DNA of 64,000 nt from Cunninghamella blakesleeana (Eukaryota; Mucoromycota; Mucoromycetes; Mucorales; Cunninghamellaceae), in the NCBI GenBank assembly GCA_017871115.1, contig JAFCIZ010000001.1:3205501-3269500 (forward strand). Reading direction: 5' to 3'. Below are positions 1 to 13,753 of the stretch, piece by piece. Position numbers and translations under genes: made by a program. Every line of letters begins with the position of its first letter. The first letter of the stretch is position 1. The notes under the pieces were generated by a model. It ran no database searches and had not been told where the DNA came from. It worked only from the letters and a program-made list of their open reading frames with translations.

Positions 1-536
1 TTATGTACTTGTACTTTTTTTTTATTTACAAGTATATATACATATGTACGTGTTTCTATATTAGCTATTAATATTTAAATCAAATATTACATTATTTTAT
101 TGATCAACAGTATATAAGGGTGAAAGAAAGTGAGAAAGATAGAAGGGTTATGTAAAAAAAAAAATGAGTGGGAATAATATATATATATAAATATAATATA
201 TATATAAATGAGCGAATAATGATTATAAAATAAAAATAAAACAAAACAAATAAATTGAGAACATAGTAATACTAAAAGAATGAACATTTTTTCTTTTTTT
301 CTTTTTTTCCTTTTTTTTTTAAAAATGAATGATTGAGTGAGTGAGTGAAAGAGTGTAAAATAAAATAAAAATGTCAACATTATAATAAATAATAATAGTA
401 ATAAAAATAAAAATACGAATAATAATAATAAAATAATAAGATAGTAGTAATAATAAGTAATAATAATAATAATAGTAAAAATAAAAATAAAATACTAAAT
501 AAATAAATAGAAAAAAATAAAAAGATTGGTATCAAA
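1..536. other. Intergenic AT-rich DNA, no gene seen
   Basis: This stretch lies downstream of the phosphatase gene and is mostly A/T homopolymer runs, TA repeats and AAT-type microsatellite. The only long open frame (87-380, minus) encodes a Phe/Ile/Tyr-rich string typical of translated poly-A/T DNA, with no domain. It probably holds the 3' UTR and terminator of the neighbouring gene, but no distinct signal can be named. Confidence 0.6.
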
Positions 537-1229
537 TTATTTAACAGTAACAGATGAAGATGGATCGATATTGTTGTCTAAAATAAGAGTAACATCTTCA
601 ACATAAGTTAAATCATTTAAAAAATCTACAAGATCAGTTAATTCAGTATCATGTGGATCATTAAACCAGGTGGATACAGGTACAGCATTAGAAGTGTGGA
701 ACAAATAACTAGTAGGCGAATTGTCTAAAATGAGCGTTGCTGCCAAATCACGTCCTAATTTTGATAGATCCTAATATAGTAAAATAAGCATTATCAATAT
801 CATGAGTATTAGTGTTGACGTTTCCATTATATCATTTTTTTAATTCGTTTCATTTACCTTGACATAACTTCCTTTATGATTAAAACATGATTCACGGAAT
901 AATCGATGTTTAACTACTCGGTGTATATCAAGCATATCTAACACAGGGTCAGCATACTATTATATAAAATAAATAAATAAACAAATAAATGAAGTGTAAA
1001 TAAATAAGTATAACATTGAATTCCTTTTAATTCGATATATATATATATTCCTATATCTCTATTTCTAAATATACCTTTGATAAACTAGCTGTAAATATAA
1101 CAATTTCATAAATTTCACCCATTTTTCGCATAAATTCATCTACACCAGGACGTTTTAATACATATACATTGTGATATTGATTATCAATTTCGACAGGTAC
1201 TATAAAATCAGGATTAGGTATAGCCTATC

Positions 1230-1275
<46 letters not shown>

Positions 1276-2631
1276 TATAATAAGTATCTTGATTTTAAAT
1301 ATAATTATTTTATAATTAAAATAAACAAACAAATAAATAATAAATGTTTACATACCTTAAATGAACTATGAAGTAATGTTTCATCTAAATCGAGGACTAA
1401 GCATTTTCTACCAGTATGCTCATTTGAAATTGGAGGGAGGAGCCATGGTACAGCAAAATTCTAATCAGTAATAATAAAAAGAAAACCCAAAAAATAAGGT
1501 TATATTAATTAATGGTTTTATTAAAAATTTTTTTATAACAAAATGATATAATTTACTTACATTAGAATCATCTATAGGATATAATGGGTCATTTGTGACA
1601 TCTTTTAAAGGAGCTTTTGAAGTATTATTATTATTATTATTATTATTAGGTATAGTAGTAGTAGTAGATTGATCTATTGTTTTTTTATTTTCATCCGTAA
1701 TAATGACATTCTTTTGTTGTTGATCATGTTGTTCTTGATGATTATTGTTATATTGACGTGATGCTGGATCATTTTCTTTATCAGGTGAAGATTTAGAAGT
1801 AGAATACCAACGACGATACCATTGCTTCTTTTTTCGTTTCACTCTGACATTGCTTGTTGGTGTAGTCGTAGCCGTAGCCGTAGTCGTATTATTATTAGCC
1901 GTTTTTACTGCATGAGGATCAATCAATGCTGAAGTATCACTCATACAACAAAATAATAATGATAAAAATCCATGTTTTGATCCAGCGTTTTTATTATTAG
2001 TCTTTCGAAGTTGAGGAGGAGAAGGAGGAGGGGAAGACAGTGTTTTATTATCTGTCATTTGTTTTTCTTTGATAAAGTCTTGTTGATGATGATCTATAAT
2101 TATTATAGGAAGAATAAATATATAATCATAGATAAGTTAAAAAAGAAATAATAATAATAATGTTAATATTAATTGAAAAAAAAAAAAAAAGATCTAAAGC
2201 GTTATATATAGCCTTTTTATTTAGAATTCTTTTATTCCCTCTACCTATATAAATTATTTTATATACCTATTTTTCCCCACCCCCAAAGGGGAGAAATAGG
2301 CCCTAACTATTGTATTCTAGTTTATATTCTTAAATAACCCCCACACACATATACACTTTCTCTTGCTCTCTCCCTTTATTAGACCCGCCTTTCCTCCTTA
2401 TTATATATATTATCATTTCTGTAGCTTATAACATTGAGGAAAAGAATAAATATAAAAAAAGGAAAGTAGGTACAGAAACAGGAACTAAATGTGATTCCAG
2501 ACTGCTATAATAATAATATTAAAAAAAAGGATAAAAAACTTACATTTATCTTTTTCTTGTGGTGCTACTTGAGTATGATGAACAGTGGGAGTATTAATAG
2601 TAGGCGTAGATGATTTTATCTTTTGAGTCAT
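537..2631 (-). CDS. PSR1: FCP1/SCP1-family protein phosphatase, Psr1-like (6 exons)
   Basis: Exons (minus) are 2544-2631, 1561-2093, 1356-1460, 1075-1224, 858-956 and 537-770; the phases close to give about 402 residues. The C-terminal ~170 residues form the HAD phosphatase domain. The catalytic motif [16 protein letters not shown] carries the DxDxT nucleophile and acid/base aspartates, followed by [30 protein letters not shown] and the LILDNSP motif near the end. This is the small CTD-phosphatase-like family (CTDSP, yeast Psr1/Psr2, Nem1). The N-terminal ~210 residues are low complexity, but contain FLSLLFCC, like the palmitoylated Cys pair that anchors Psr1 and CTDSP1 to membranes. The likely role (inference) is a plasma-membrane Ser/Thr phosphatase in stress signalling. 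The start at 2631 is preferred over the internal ATG at 2058 because exon 1 splices in frame. Confidence 0.88.
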
Positions 2632-3231
2632 ATAATTATTAAATTAATATAAATAGATAAGAGTAATATATATATATTTATTTATTTATCGATGTAATAT
2701 ATCTTTACGAATGATATTTTTTTTTTGAAGTATATGTATTTTTATAAAAAAATAAAATAAAATAAGAAGAGGGAGAGAAAAAAAAAAAAAAAAAAATGAG
2801 AAAATAATAAAAAAAAAAGAGTGAAAAAATAAATAAATGGTGGGCGAATTTCCATTTTCAACACAATTTATTTCTGGCTTTTAAAATATTTGTGTTCAAT
2901 ATGGCAATGAAGTTTGTGCAACTGGGTTTTTTTTATAAATATATAAAAAAAAGTAAAAAAAAGAAAAAGAAAAAATCAAAGAAAGCTTTATTGATCATGA
3001 ATTAAATACTAAATAATTATTATTAAAAAAGAGCAAATTAAAAAAAAAATAGATTATGAATGTAAATATATAAATGATAAGATATATAAATTAAAAAAAA
3101 ATAAAAAATTGAAAAAGAGAACGAGAAAATATATATATATATATATAAAATATTAAATCGAAATTATTATTATATTATTGTTTAACCACTACAAAATAAA
3201 GTTTGGCTCAATCTAACCTTCGACTTCCTTA
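2632..3231. other. Intergenic region with homopolymer tracts
   Basis: This is the upstream region of the PSR1-like phosphatase and the downstream region of the RasGAP gene, both on the minus strand. It contains long A and T runs and TA repeats. I see no further coding exon or RNA gene. Confidence 0.55.
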
Positions 3232-3881
3232 TCAAGAGAATAGGCCACCCCTAAAAAGATATAGTTTAATGTACATTAACAAAAAAAAACGCACACCCTC
3301 TTATATTTTAATATTTATATAAAAGAACATCCAATTTTCTTTCCCTCATTTTATTTTATTTTATTTTTTACTCTAAATATAATAATTATAATTTTTTAAT
3401 ACTTACTTATTACGTGTTACAAAAGTTTTGTTTAATAATTGAAGAATTTTCGTAACGTTCAAACCGACATATTCAAGATCTAATAATTCTACATTATCTT
3501 GTTGCTATATAAAATGAAATAAATATAATAATGTTATAATAATAAAAGATTAGTCATTATTATTACTATTACTGTTATAATTATTATTACCATTATTGTT
3601 ATTATTATTATTACTATTATTATTATTATTATAAATATTTATATTTATTTTAATACAATATGTTTTACCTTTTCTAATAAATCATCCAATTTAAGATCCA
3701 TTTCTAATATAGCTTTTTCACGACCCTTAAAATGCATGGCAATGATAAATGTGCCAGGCAATGGTGAAGTAAATGCAAAATAAATATTTGGGCGCCTAAT
3801 TTTTAAGAGAAAAATATAAACAAAAAACAAAACAGAAAATACAAATAAATAAACGTGAAACCTATTATTATTATGCATATC

Positions 3882-3920
<39 letters not shown>

Positions 3921-6900
3921 ACAAAATAGATTTACCTGCTTTCGGGTACAGTACTTTGGGAAATAACTCCATCCTTTTCTAATTGACTATGAGTGAATTT
4001 AAATGGACCTTGAACGCCCCCATTTTTTCTATTGGTATGACCTGCATGACCATGACTACCACTACCACTAGCCCCATTAATATTCGATCTATTATTTCCA
4101 ACTTGAACCCCAATACCAACGGATTTTTTGGTTTGTTTTTCAGCACCACTACTTTGTATACGTACATTTTGTAAATAAGCCTTATAACTTTCCAATTGAC
4201 CTCTTAAATAAGTATTATGGTCAAGGATGGTTTGATAGACACTTTCCAAGGATTCCAGCTCCAAAATGACTTTTTCTTTCAGATTTCCTAAATGTGTTAA
4301 TTCTTGGGTGATTTCTTCTACCAAGAGTTTGTATCGATCATGATGATCAATGATGCCCATGTCTTCTAATTCACGTAACATGTCTTTTACTTTGATCCCT
4401 TTACGTACTAATTGTGCATCTTTGGTTGTTGCTGCAGTTTCTGCTATGTAATCCAAGTCTAAACCTAAAGCCCCACTTTTGGCCAAGTGAGGAAGGGATC
4501 GGATTAATTGGACATAAATGGCTTTGGTTTCCATATATAAGATATCATTTTGAGTAATGTTATTTTCTGACATTAGCGCTGTAGTTAAATCTAAAAACAA
4601 AAATAATAAAGGAAAATATAAATGATGGTTAATGTTATTATTTTCGGGTCTATGTTTAAAAAATAAAATAAATTACCTTGAATTGGAATTTCCCATCGAC
4701 TGAATAATAATAAATCTATAGTTTTATTATCTTTTCTAGCTACTTGAGGAGGTGCATTACCGATTTCCGACATTAATATTCTGATATGATCTTTTTCTTT
4801 TGGTGCAATGGTATCAATGTGTTTTTGTAACAAGGTTAACGTATTAAAGATTTCATTTAAAGATATATTCAAGACGATATCCTTTTTTGATAATGCCATG
4901 TATTGATCCATTTCCAATGATTCGTAAAAGTCGCTAACTTCACACAATTCATTTAAAAATTTATTGATACGCTGTTTATTACTTTCTACAAAAGGATTTG
5001 TTGGTAACATATAAGCTTCTTTTGAATAAGAGGGTCTATTGGCCAAGTTTTGTAACATTTTAGCAATCTATAAAATAATAAAATAGTAGTTGTAATAACA
5101 TATTTTTTAGCATATAAATAAAAAATGCATTCTAACCAATTTTTTTTCTTTTTCTTTTCTTAATTATTACCAAAGTTAAAGTACGTCTTGGGTATTTTCC
5201 AGGGGGGTTGTCAAGTAACATATAGGCTCTGGGTGTAACAATGGCAGGATTAATAAAGCGTAAAAAGAAGAACCCACCAATCATAGAACAAACAGCAAAT
5301 TCCGATGCTTGGGGATTTTTTCGTTTGGTTAATGAACGAATTTGCTTGCATATCCATCGAATACCATATGGAACAGAATCAGCTGAGGACAAGATGGTAG
5401 TTAGAAAGCTTTCAGCAATTTCCATCAACATTTTTAATCTTGGTTGAATAATAGCTTGAACGTCTGGATTATTGGCTGCCATTTCTGCTGTCACACTTTT
5501 TGGAATATTATCTGGTAATGTACCTGAATCTTGCTCAATTTGAGCAACCATTTGCTCATAAACCTATAGATTTTTATTATTTTTTTCAAGGAGTGCATGA
5601 AAAAAAAAAAAAAAAAAGAAAACAAAACAAAAACAAAACAAATAGAAAAAAGAAAAAAAGAAAAAAGAAAAAACAAAAAAAAAAAAAAGGATAGTTGATT
5701 TAGGGGTTTAGGGCCATTATCGAAAAATCTTTTTATATATATATCTTTTCTTTGATTCTTTTTCTTTTTGTTGTAATCATTACCTTAAGAGGATTAATTT
5801 CAAGATTGAGATCTTTATGATCAACTAAATTTTGTATTTTTTCAGCCAATAGAGATTTTAAATAAGTTTGACCTGGTCCACGTCTTGTATAAGTTGTCAT
5901 CATACGAGATACAGGTGTATTTGCACGAAGTAAAGAACCAAATTCTGTTGATGTTTCAAATTGAGCAGCTAAAACGTTCTATTAAATAAATAATAGATAC
6001 ATAAAAGAGAATATATATTGATAATTGAATAAATAAATAGATATATGTGTTGTTATCATAGTTATTATTCTTACCTGGAACATGGTCAATAATAAATGTT
6101 CTTCACGACTTTCATATTGGTTCCCATAAAGTGTAAACATAACAGTTTGTAAGAGAGTATCGATTTCAGCTAAACTAACAAGGCGGCATAAGGTTGCAAT
6201 ATGTCTAGGTTCGCTTTGCAAAATAAAAAATAAATTTCCATATTGTTGAAGTTTTCTATCGTCAGGATAAACATCATCATCTCCATCCCCATGTTCCTCC
6301 AAATGCGAAGCCATTTCTGTTTGCTATAATAGAAAAAAAAAAAAAAGGAAAATAATAATAATCAAATGTTAAGCGAGCTTATCTGTTTATTTATTTTTAA
6401 ATATATGTATTAAAGTATAAGATTTACTTCAGCCAAGGCAATACGGTTTTGAATCAATAAAGCAATTCTTGAATCCAAATATCGTACATCTCTTTCCAAT
6501 ACAAAGTTTTTTTTAGATTGACCTGATATTTTTGATTTTAATTCTCTTAAACGTCGTTGAACTAAAAAAGAGAGAAAGAGAGAGGGAGAGAGAAAGAAGG
6601 AAATATAAGTTATATATATATATGTATATATATGTGTATGTGTGTGTATGTGTTTGTACTAGTAAAGATCTTTTTAATATCAATATCATATTTACCTTGA
6701 GCTAATTCATCTTCTACTTCATTGTCTTGTTCGGCGGCCATTGAATAAAAAGCAGAAACTGAATAGCGTTTTGAACCTCTACCAGACTTACCACGACTAG
6801 AATGATGATTATTAGCAGCAGCCGCCGCCACCGCTCTTGTCACTACTTGTGAACTAGTTGTTGTAGTAGCTGAAGCTGTTGCTGTAACAGGATAGCCATA

Positions 6901-6933
6901 GGACTGTACCATACCACTTTGACGATCGGCCAT
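3232..6933 (-). CDS. gap1: Ras GTPase-activating protein with RasGAP_C domain (Gap1/Sar1-like)
   Basis: Exons (minus) are 6696-6933, 6428-6561, 6075-6323, 5784-5978, 5171-5563, 4677-5067, 3936-4590, 3669-3795, 3407-3504 and probably 3232-3250, giving about 832 residues. After a low-complexity head come a coiled region ([14 protein letters not shown]), the RasGAP domain and the RasGAP_C domain. In the GAP domain [13 protein letters not shown] carries an Arg at the arginine-finger position, and [15 protein letters not shown] is the second hallmark. RasGAP_C spans roughly residues 560-800. This is the fission yeast Gap1/Sar1 arrangement: IQGAP-like at the C-terminus, but without calponin-homology or IQ motifs and with the finger Arg kept. 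It should therefore stimulate GTP hydrolysis by Ras. The start is the ATG at 6931-6933. If the last intron is retained, translation stops at 3403 instead. Confidence 0.9.
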
Positions 6934-7567
6934 CAAAATAGATGTTTTAAATAGAAAGTAATTATTATTTTTTTTTTAAAAGAAATGAAAAATAAAAAAA
7001 GAGAGTAAATGAAGTATCAATGTTAAGGAACAAAGATAAGAGGAAAAGAAAAGGGTGAAGGAGTTGAAAAATAAATAAATAAAAAAATGAGTGAAGAAAA
7101 GGAAAAAGAGAGTGAGAGTGAGAGATAGAGAGAAAAAGGATATAAAATATTTTTTAATATTTATGTAAAGTTACACAAATATTTTTTTGATTGGTTTAAT
7201 CACTTTTGCTTTATACTATTTTATTATTTAATACATATAATCTATTTTCCTCTACTTTTTTTTTTTTTTATCACCATTATATTATTCTTTCTTTATTAAT
7301 GCTTTGCTCTTTATACTTTATTGCAATTATTATTATATTCATATTTATTATTAATATAATAACCATTATATAAATAATAATAATAATAAAAAATTTAAAC
7401 TAATAATTAATTATATGAAGGTATTAGATCAATTAAATATATATATATTTTTTAAACTTTTTTTTGCTTGAAATTTGAAATGCTGATTTTTAAATTCTTT
7501 GATGTTTTTAAATTTTTTAAATTTTTACTTTTTTTCTCTCTTTTCTCTCTTTTAATTCTATCTCAAA
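6934..7567. promoter_or_regulatory. Divergent intergenic region between gap1 and gmf1
   Basis: This is the shared upstream region of two genes transcribed in opposite directions. It contains purine-rich GAGA-like stretches (about 7000-7140), T tracts and a pyrimidine-rich TTTTCTCTCTTTTCTCTC run just before the gmf1 start, typical of fungal core promoters. No specific factor site can be named. Confidence 0.4.
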
Positions 7568-8464
7568 ATGGTAACCCACGACCTGTTCATATTATACTTT
7601 TTCTATTTATACCTGTTGCTTTTTTTATTTAATATGTGTTAATAATAATACTATTATTATATTCAGGCTTCTACTTGTGATATTGATCCTGCTTTAGTTG
7701 AAAAAATAAAACAATTTAGATTTCAAAAGTTTTCGAGTGGAAACGCTGCTTTTGTTTGTAAACTATTTTGAAAAATAAACAACAAGGAAAACTAATAAGA
7801 TAGTTTTAATAATAAACTCTTTTATTATTATTGTTGTTATTTTCATAGTAAAAATTGATAAAAAAAAATTATTGATAGAAGAAGATGAAGTATATGAAAA
7901 TATATCAGTAGAAGATTTAGTAGAAGGTAAAGTAAATGATAATACGTGGATTTCTTGGCATAGTTTTTATTTATTTATTTTGGATGGGTTGATATTAAAA
8001 AGACGTTTTTTTATTTTTATCTATTTTTGTTAGAATTACCCGAAAACACGCCTAGATATATTATTTTAAGTTATGAAGTAAGTGTTATAATTATAGTTTC
8101 TTGTTTTTTGTGTGTGTGTGTGTACGTGTATGTTGATATTTATATATACATATATAAATAGTTAAAGCATAGTGATGGTCGTACCAACTTCCCACTTGTA
8201 TTTGTTTACTGGGCTCCTTCCACTTGCAAAGCTGAATTACATATGTTGTATACTTCTGGAAAAACTTATCTTCAAGAAAAAATCGATGTTATGAGGGTAA
8301 TACATATATATATTCTTTTACTTTATTTTAAATATTAATGATAATAATAGTAATAATGGTGATGATACATTTCTTTTTTTTATTTTCTATTATAAATATA
8401 GGGTTTTGAAATACGTGAACCTGAAACATTGACCGACGAATATTTGAAAAGTCAATTGAAATAA
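7568..8464 (+). CDS. gmf1: Glia maturation factor homolog, ADF-H domain (6 exons)
   Basis: Exons are 7568-7570, 7667-7757, 7849-7926, 8034-8077, 8162-8296 and 8402-8464; phases close to 137 residues, the usual GMF length. The single ADF-homology domain covers the whole protein: EKIKQFRFQKFSS, LKIDKKKLLIEEDE, LPENTPRYIILSYE, LKHSDGRTNFPLVFVYW, and a C-terminus ending TLTDEYLKSQLK. The IDKK and LPExxPRxIxxSY pattern and the DGR loop point to GMF (yeast Aim7) rather than cofilin. GMF binds Arp2/3 and promotes debranching of actin networks, so a role at cortical actin is expected. The first coding exon is only the ATG codon, followed at once by an intron. Confidence 0.92.
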
Positions 8465-8610
8465 TTATTCATTGGTACATAATCATTTTTATTATTATTA
8501 TTATTATTATTTACATCATGTATTTATTTATAAAATAAAATAAAATAAAAAAAAGGTATTCATTCTTCTACGTTATCATAAATATCTTTTTATGTATATA
8601 TATATGTCTA

Positions 8611-10975
8611 TTAAGGTTTCGTTTTTCGTTCCCAAATCTATAAAAATAAATATATAAATCAATACATAAATTCATATATCTATTTATTGAGTGTTATTAT
8701 TATTATATCTAATTATTAACTTACTTGAATATAACTTTCTGATAAGAAAATCATTTGTGGCATGATTTCTTCAACAATCAAATCTTGTATTTGATACCAT
8801 TGATCAGTACCACGATGTCTAACATGTACTTTATAAGTCCCTTGTCCTGGTTGAGGTTTTCCTTCATGACTGATATTAGCTAATAAATCATAATGTGTAC
8901 CTACTTTTTCAGCTTCTTCTTTTGTAGTAACTATAAAAAATATTATAAAATAAATATGATTAAAAATTAATAAAAAATAATCACTTTTTTATCTTTTTCC
9001 TTTTTTTTATGTATACAACTTTACCATTTTTCATATCAACATTCTTGATAGGGAAATTAACAATGGTTGGATTTTTTTCTTCACTAAAGTTGTTTTTGTT
9101 AAATCTTTTGATATGGAAAATAATATACTTTGGTAATCGAGTAATGTGGTAACGTTTTTTTTCTCCATTGACTTCTTGAATAGTTGTTCCATCATATTTA
9201 TTAAGAATAGTTGTTAAAGGCACCTGTGGAATAATGTTGGCTTCTTTTTCATCTTGATACAACGGTGCTGCTGGTAAATCCAAAGCCAAGAATAAGAATG
9301 GTAATTTGTTCTTGGTCATTGCTAATAAAGGTGATAAAAAAATCAAAAGAAAAAATGAATGATTTAATCAATGTATATAATCTTAGGTGTATGTATAATA
9401 TATAACCTACGTCTATCTTCATCAAAAACTAAAGCTTGTCCTTTTTCACGTCCACTATCAGCAGGCCCAATACTTTGTGACTCAAATTGTACTTCACCTT
9501 GAAAAGTTTTGTAGACAATACCTATGAATAACCGATACATACATATATGAATGAATTATAAATGAGTGATCTTACTTATTTATATTATATACTATATACA
9601 GTGAACACTTACTGCTGTTGGGTTTTTTAGTACCACCCAAGTCATGATGTAATTTATTTAGGAACCAAGATAAAAAGTCAATGCAATTTCCTTGCTGTGT
9701 TAATTTAAAACGTTTACCACTGGAATTAGATATTTCTTGAAGTAACTCGTGGGGACTTACTTGTCCTTTATATGCCTTAGGATTCCACATTTTACGAACC
9801 AAAGTACCAAATCTTATAACTATATATATTAAAAAAAATTGATTTGTTAATAGATATCCTTTATGATACTGTTCATAATCATAATCATATATATATGTAA
9901 GTCTACAATTGTTTTACCAAGTTGTGATCTAGCTTGCTTTTCAAACTCTTCTAAAATAAAAAAATCTCTAAAACTTGGAATATGAACCAATGCTTGAATA
10001 ACTACATTAACATAATCATTAGCCTTGATATTATTTAATCCAACAAAACCTAATTTTTATAAATGGAAATAGAAAAAAAAAAGAGACCATATTATTAGTA
10101 TTTATAAAACCTTTTAATATGTTGTTGTATTTAGTATATAAATACCTGGAATATATTTTTTGTTATTAAGATCATACGATGGAGTAATATTTTGATCCAA
10201 TGCTGCGACTTGTTGTCTTGTTAAAATAGGGTTTAAGACATACTTTTGTAGAATAAGATTGATATAATGTGAGAAAATTAATATAAAGTAAATATAAATA
10301 AAATAAAAATAACCTTGTAAAAATATTAATGATATTATTGCTATTATTATATTTGTTTACCTTGATATCATTTAAAGATGGATCGTCAACTTCATAACCG
10401 TCTGGTAATATATATACCTAGAGTATAAATAGTATGTTGGTAATTTAAAAAAAATTAAAGTGATCCTTTTGCTATTATTATTATTGTTATTATTATTGTT
10501 ATTATTATTGTAGCTTTATTTCTCATTTTATCTTATTCTATTTTACCTTTAGTGTATGTAAATTAAGGAATACATGGTGATCTCTGTGCATACTATGAAA
10601 ATAAGCATGGGATGATTTTCCACGTCCTATTATATAGTAAATAAACAAATATAATGAATAAAAGACTTTGGATATATTGTTCTTATTCTTATTTCTAGTA
10701 TTGTTATTAAAAAGGCTTTTAAGATTTATATCATGTATATATATTTATCTATTTATAATACCTTGAAAATATTTTCCACAAACAAGACAGGCATATACAT
10801 TAATATTTAATAGAGATACGGAACACACTTTTTCAAAATCAAAATCGAGCATATGGCGATCTATTGTATCAAGGTATAAATCGCGTGATACTTTTATAGA
10901 TCCATTATCTTCAGTAGATTTAGAAGATTCATCCAAGTTTAAATCAGTACGTTGTTTTTTATTTGCTGGTTCCAT
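8611..10975 (-). CDS. SAD1: USP39/Sad1-type U4/U6.U5 tri-snRNP factor (inactive ubiquitin protease fold)
   Basis: Ten exons (minus) are 10762-10975, 10547-10626, 10361-10417, 10146-10242, 9918-10049, 9613-9819, 9411-9521, 9025-9321, 8725-8930 and 8611-8637, giving about 475 residues. The N-terminal third is a ubiquitin-type zinc finger (VYACLVCGKYFQGRG, then SHAYFHSMHRDHH). The rest is a UCH fold with KMWNPKAYKGQVSPHELLQ, GNCIDFLSWFLNKLHHDLGG, ALDLPAAPLYQDEKE, FHIKRFNKNNF and a C-terminal MPQMIFLSESYIQIWER. At the usual catalytic-Cys box the sequence reads GLNNIKANDYVN, with no Cys. That matches USP39/Sad1, which lacks protease activity and is needed for tri-snRNP assembly and pre-mRNA splicing in the nucleus. 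This is a housekeeping gene in an intron-rich genome. Confidence 0.93.
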
Positions 10976-13753
10976 ATAAAATAAATAAAATAAATATATT
11001 AATAAAAATAGAAAGAAAAGGGAAGAAAAGTAAAAAAAAAAAAAAAGAAAGGCTGGCAACTTTTTAAGAAATTTAGCACCAAAGTCCGACTTTGGTGTAA
11101 AAAAATTTCAACTTTACCAATGCTTGTTTTTCTTTTTTTTCGAATTAAAGTGTAAACAACAAGAATGCACAAGTATTCAATCGTTGGACCATCCTGAAAC
11201 CTCCACTCATCTTTATCAATATCATTTCCAATTTTTTTAAAACAAGTGCCATACGAATAATATGAATTGATAGCACAATATATATTAATGTCATAAACTA
11301 TGATATCGTTATGTTACTAGGTTTTTTTTTTTTATCTATCTTCCAAAGTAACCGAAGAGACGAAGACTAGGATAATTTCACAGGATATACTATAATTAAT
11401 AGGTATATAAATATCATATATGTCACTTTAGCTCAATTTCATCCCTTCCATTATGACATGTCTTTTTCATTTATTCTTTTGTATTATTTAATTTGCTATT
11501 AATTTTCGTCTGGATTTTAATTTAATAAATTTAAATTCTATACAAAAAAATATATTTTTTTTATTCTTTTACTCTATGTAGTTTTTACTTTACACTATTT
11601 TTAATAAATAATATTAGTAGTTATTATTTGTATTCGAAGGTTAACATTTTTATATTAAATTATTTAAGTATTTTAATATACTATATTGCAGTTGTAAATT
11701 ATTATCATTCTTCACTCTCATTTTTATTGTGTTTGTTATTAAATTTATAAATATAATATCAAATAAGCATTTTTGTATCAATGAATGTAATTTATCAATA
11801 AGCTATTACCATTAATGAATGTTGGATTAGATCTGTCACTTATGAATATATGGTTTTTTTTTTAAAAAAAAAGAGAATAATGATATATTAATTAATGAAC
11901 ATTATAACAGACATATTATCTTGCTTTCAGTGAGAACTATAGTAACGACTATGCTCAATAAATATTGACTATATTAGTGAATTTTCATATACATCTTGTA
12001 GTTAATATCAATAAAAAAGATGCACCGTACTTGATTAATAAAGCTTTATATGATGCTTAAATTTACGACTATACTAATGAAATGTCATCACCATCATAGT
12101 ATGAATATATATTTCATTCTATTATTTTACAGTGTTAAAAATATTACAATGAAAGTGGATACGGCCTATAATTATTTATTAATTACCAATCCTTTATCAT
12201 CAATTCCTTCCTTTTTTTTTCTTCTCTTTTCGAAACAACTTATATGATTATAAAATGTCAATAAAGAAGATTAAAAAAAAGGCGGTATTTTTTAACTTTA
12301 AAGTATGTGCATTTTTTTTAAAGTAAAATAAGGGTACCTATTGTTTAAGTATGTCATTAAATAGTATTTATTAATAATATACTAACCTCATTATATGTAT
12401 ATATTTATATATATTAGGTTAAAATAATAATACATTTTTTTATATACTCGTGATTATTAATTAACCAATGCCACGTTATATATGCACTCGTCAACCTTAT
12501 GTATAAATAAAAAAGAAAGGCATATGAAAAGCACGTTTTTATCAATGTTCCCTAAAGTATATCCAAAAGAAGTATGATGATTGAATGCTAATAGTAAAAA
12601 TAGTAAATGATCATCTTTTACTAGTGGAATAGATCTGCCTTTTTGTCAATCCATAACTAAACTTATGTCACCATTTATTTATTATTATTATTTTCTTTTA
12701 TAATAGGAGCCATTGTGAAAAATACATATATTTAGGTTAAAACTTTTTATAGACACGTTAAAAAAGAAAATCCACGTTTTAACTATTATAGTTATTGAAA
12801 GGGGAAAATAATATGAAAAAAATTATAAAATGGATAAATATACTGTATATAGTTTACATGTATATAAAAAAAAACGTATACTGATTAATGTGCATTATAG
12901 ATAAAATATAAAAAATAAAAAAGTAAGTCACCATTCATAAAATTTCATTTACCTGCATAAATGTTATATAAAACGTCAATGCTTATTTGTTGTTATTGTT
13001 GTAAATCACTTGTAAATAAAATGACCTGAAATGACATCAGAATATAAGAAAAGGGTCTAGTTTTTTTTATTTTTTTATTTTTTATTTTTTATTTTTTTTA
13101 ATTCTCTCCTTGTACTCTCCTCTTTAGAACGTGGAGAATAGCTCTGTTTCATTCTTTTTCATATTGTATTATTAAAATAGTAATCGAAATCCCAAAAAAC
13201 CAAAAAAATAAAAGAAAAAAGTTTCACATTATTATTATTTTATTATGATTTTTATGAATAAATAATACGAGTTCCATTTTACTTTTTATTCTTGTTGATC
13301 CTTGGGGAAATTTTCGTTCAATTGGATTTTTTTTTGTTTTTTTCTTTTAATCATCTAGTAATGCTGATCATAATTTTATTATCTTACGATTAAAAATGAC
13401 AATGATCATCATTATAAATCGTTGAAATAGTTTATTATTATAATAGCTATAATTATTAATGTCACATACCTCCTTTAAAGAAAATAAAATAAACTCCTCG
13501 ACTTGACCCTGTACAAAATTTAAATATAAACCTTTTTTTTTTTTAATCATTTTTTTTTTATTTTTTATTTTTATTTTTTTAGTATATCAACGTGTTCTAC
13601 TCCCTCAAAAAAAAAAAGGGAAAAAAAAAAAAAAAAGTATTTATTCTGTCATTTATTTATTCTTCTTTTTCTTATTTCTTTCATTTTCATTATTTATTTA
13701 ATTATTCCATCATCTTATTCTTATCTATTAAAAACATTATATAAATACAAATC
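10976..13753. other. 2.8 kb gene-poor intergenic region
   Basis: The region is AT-rich with T-tracts and short direct repeats. No open frame shows domain-like composition; the 65-codon frame at 12050-12247 is His/Leu/Phe-rich and has no support. No tRNA, snRNA or transposon ORF was recognised. It holds the upstream regions of SAD1 (minus) and of the Myb-like gene (plus). Confidence 0.5.

Noticed and set aside
87..380. 97-codon minus ORF
   Set aside because: Phe/Leu/Ile/Tyr string produced by translating A/T runs; no domain, no splice context.
12050..12247. 65-codon plus ORF in the gene-poor gap
   Set aside because: Low-complexity, no homology-like motif, and no neighbouring exons that keep frame.
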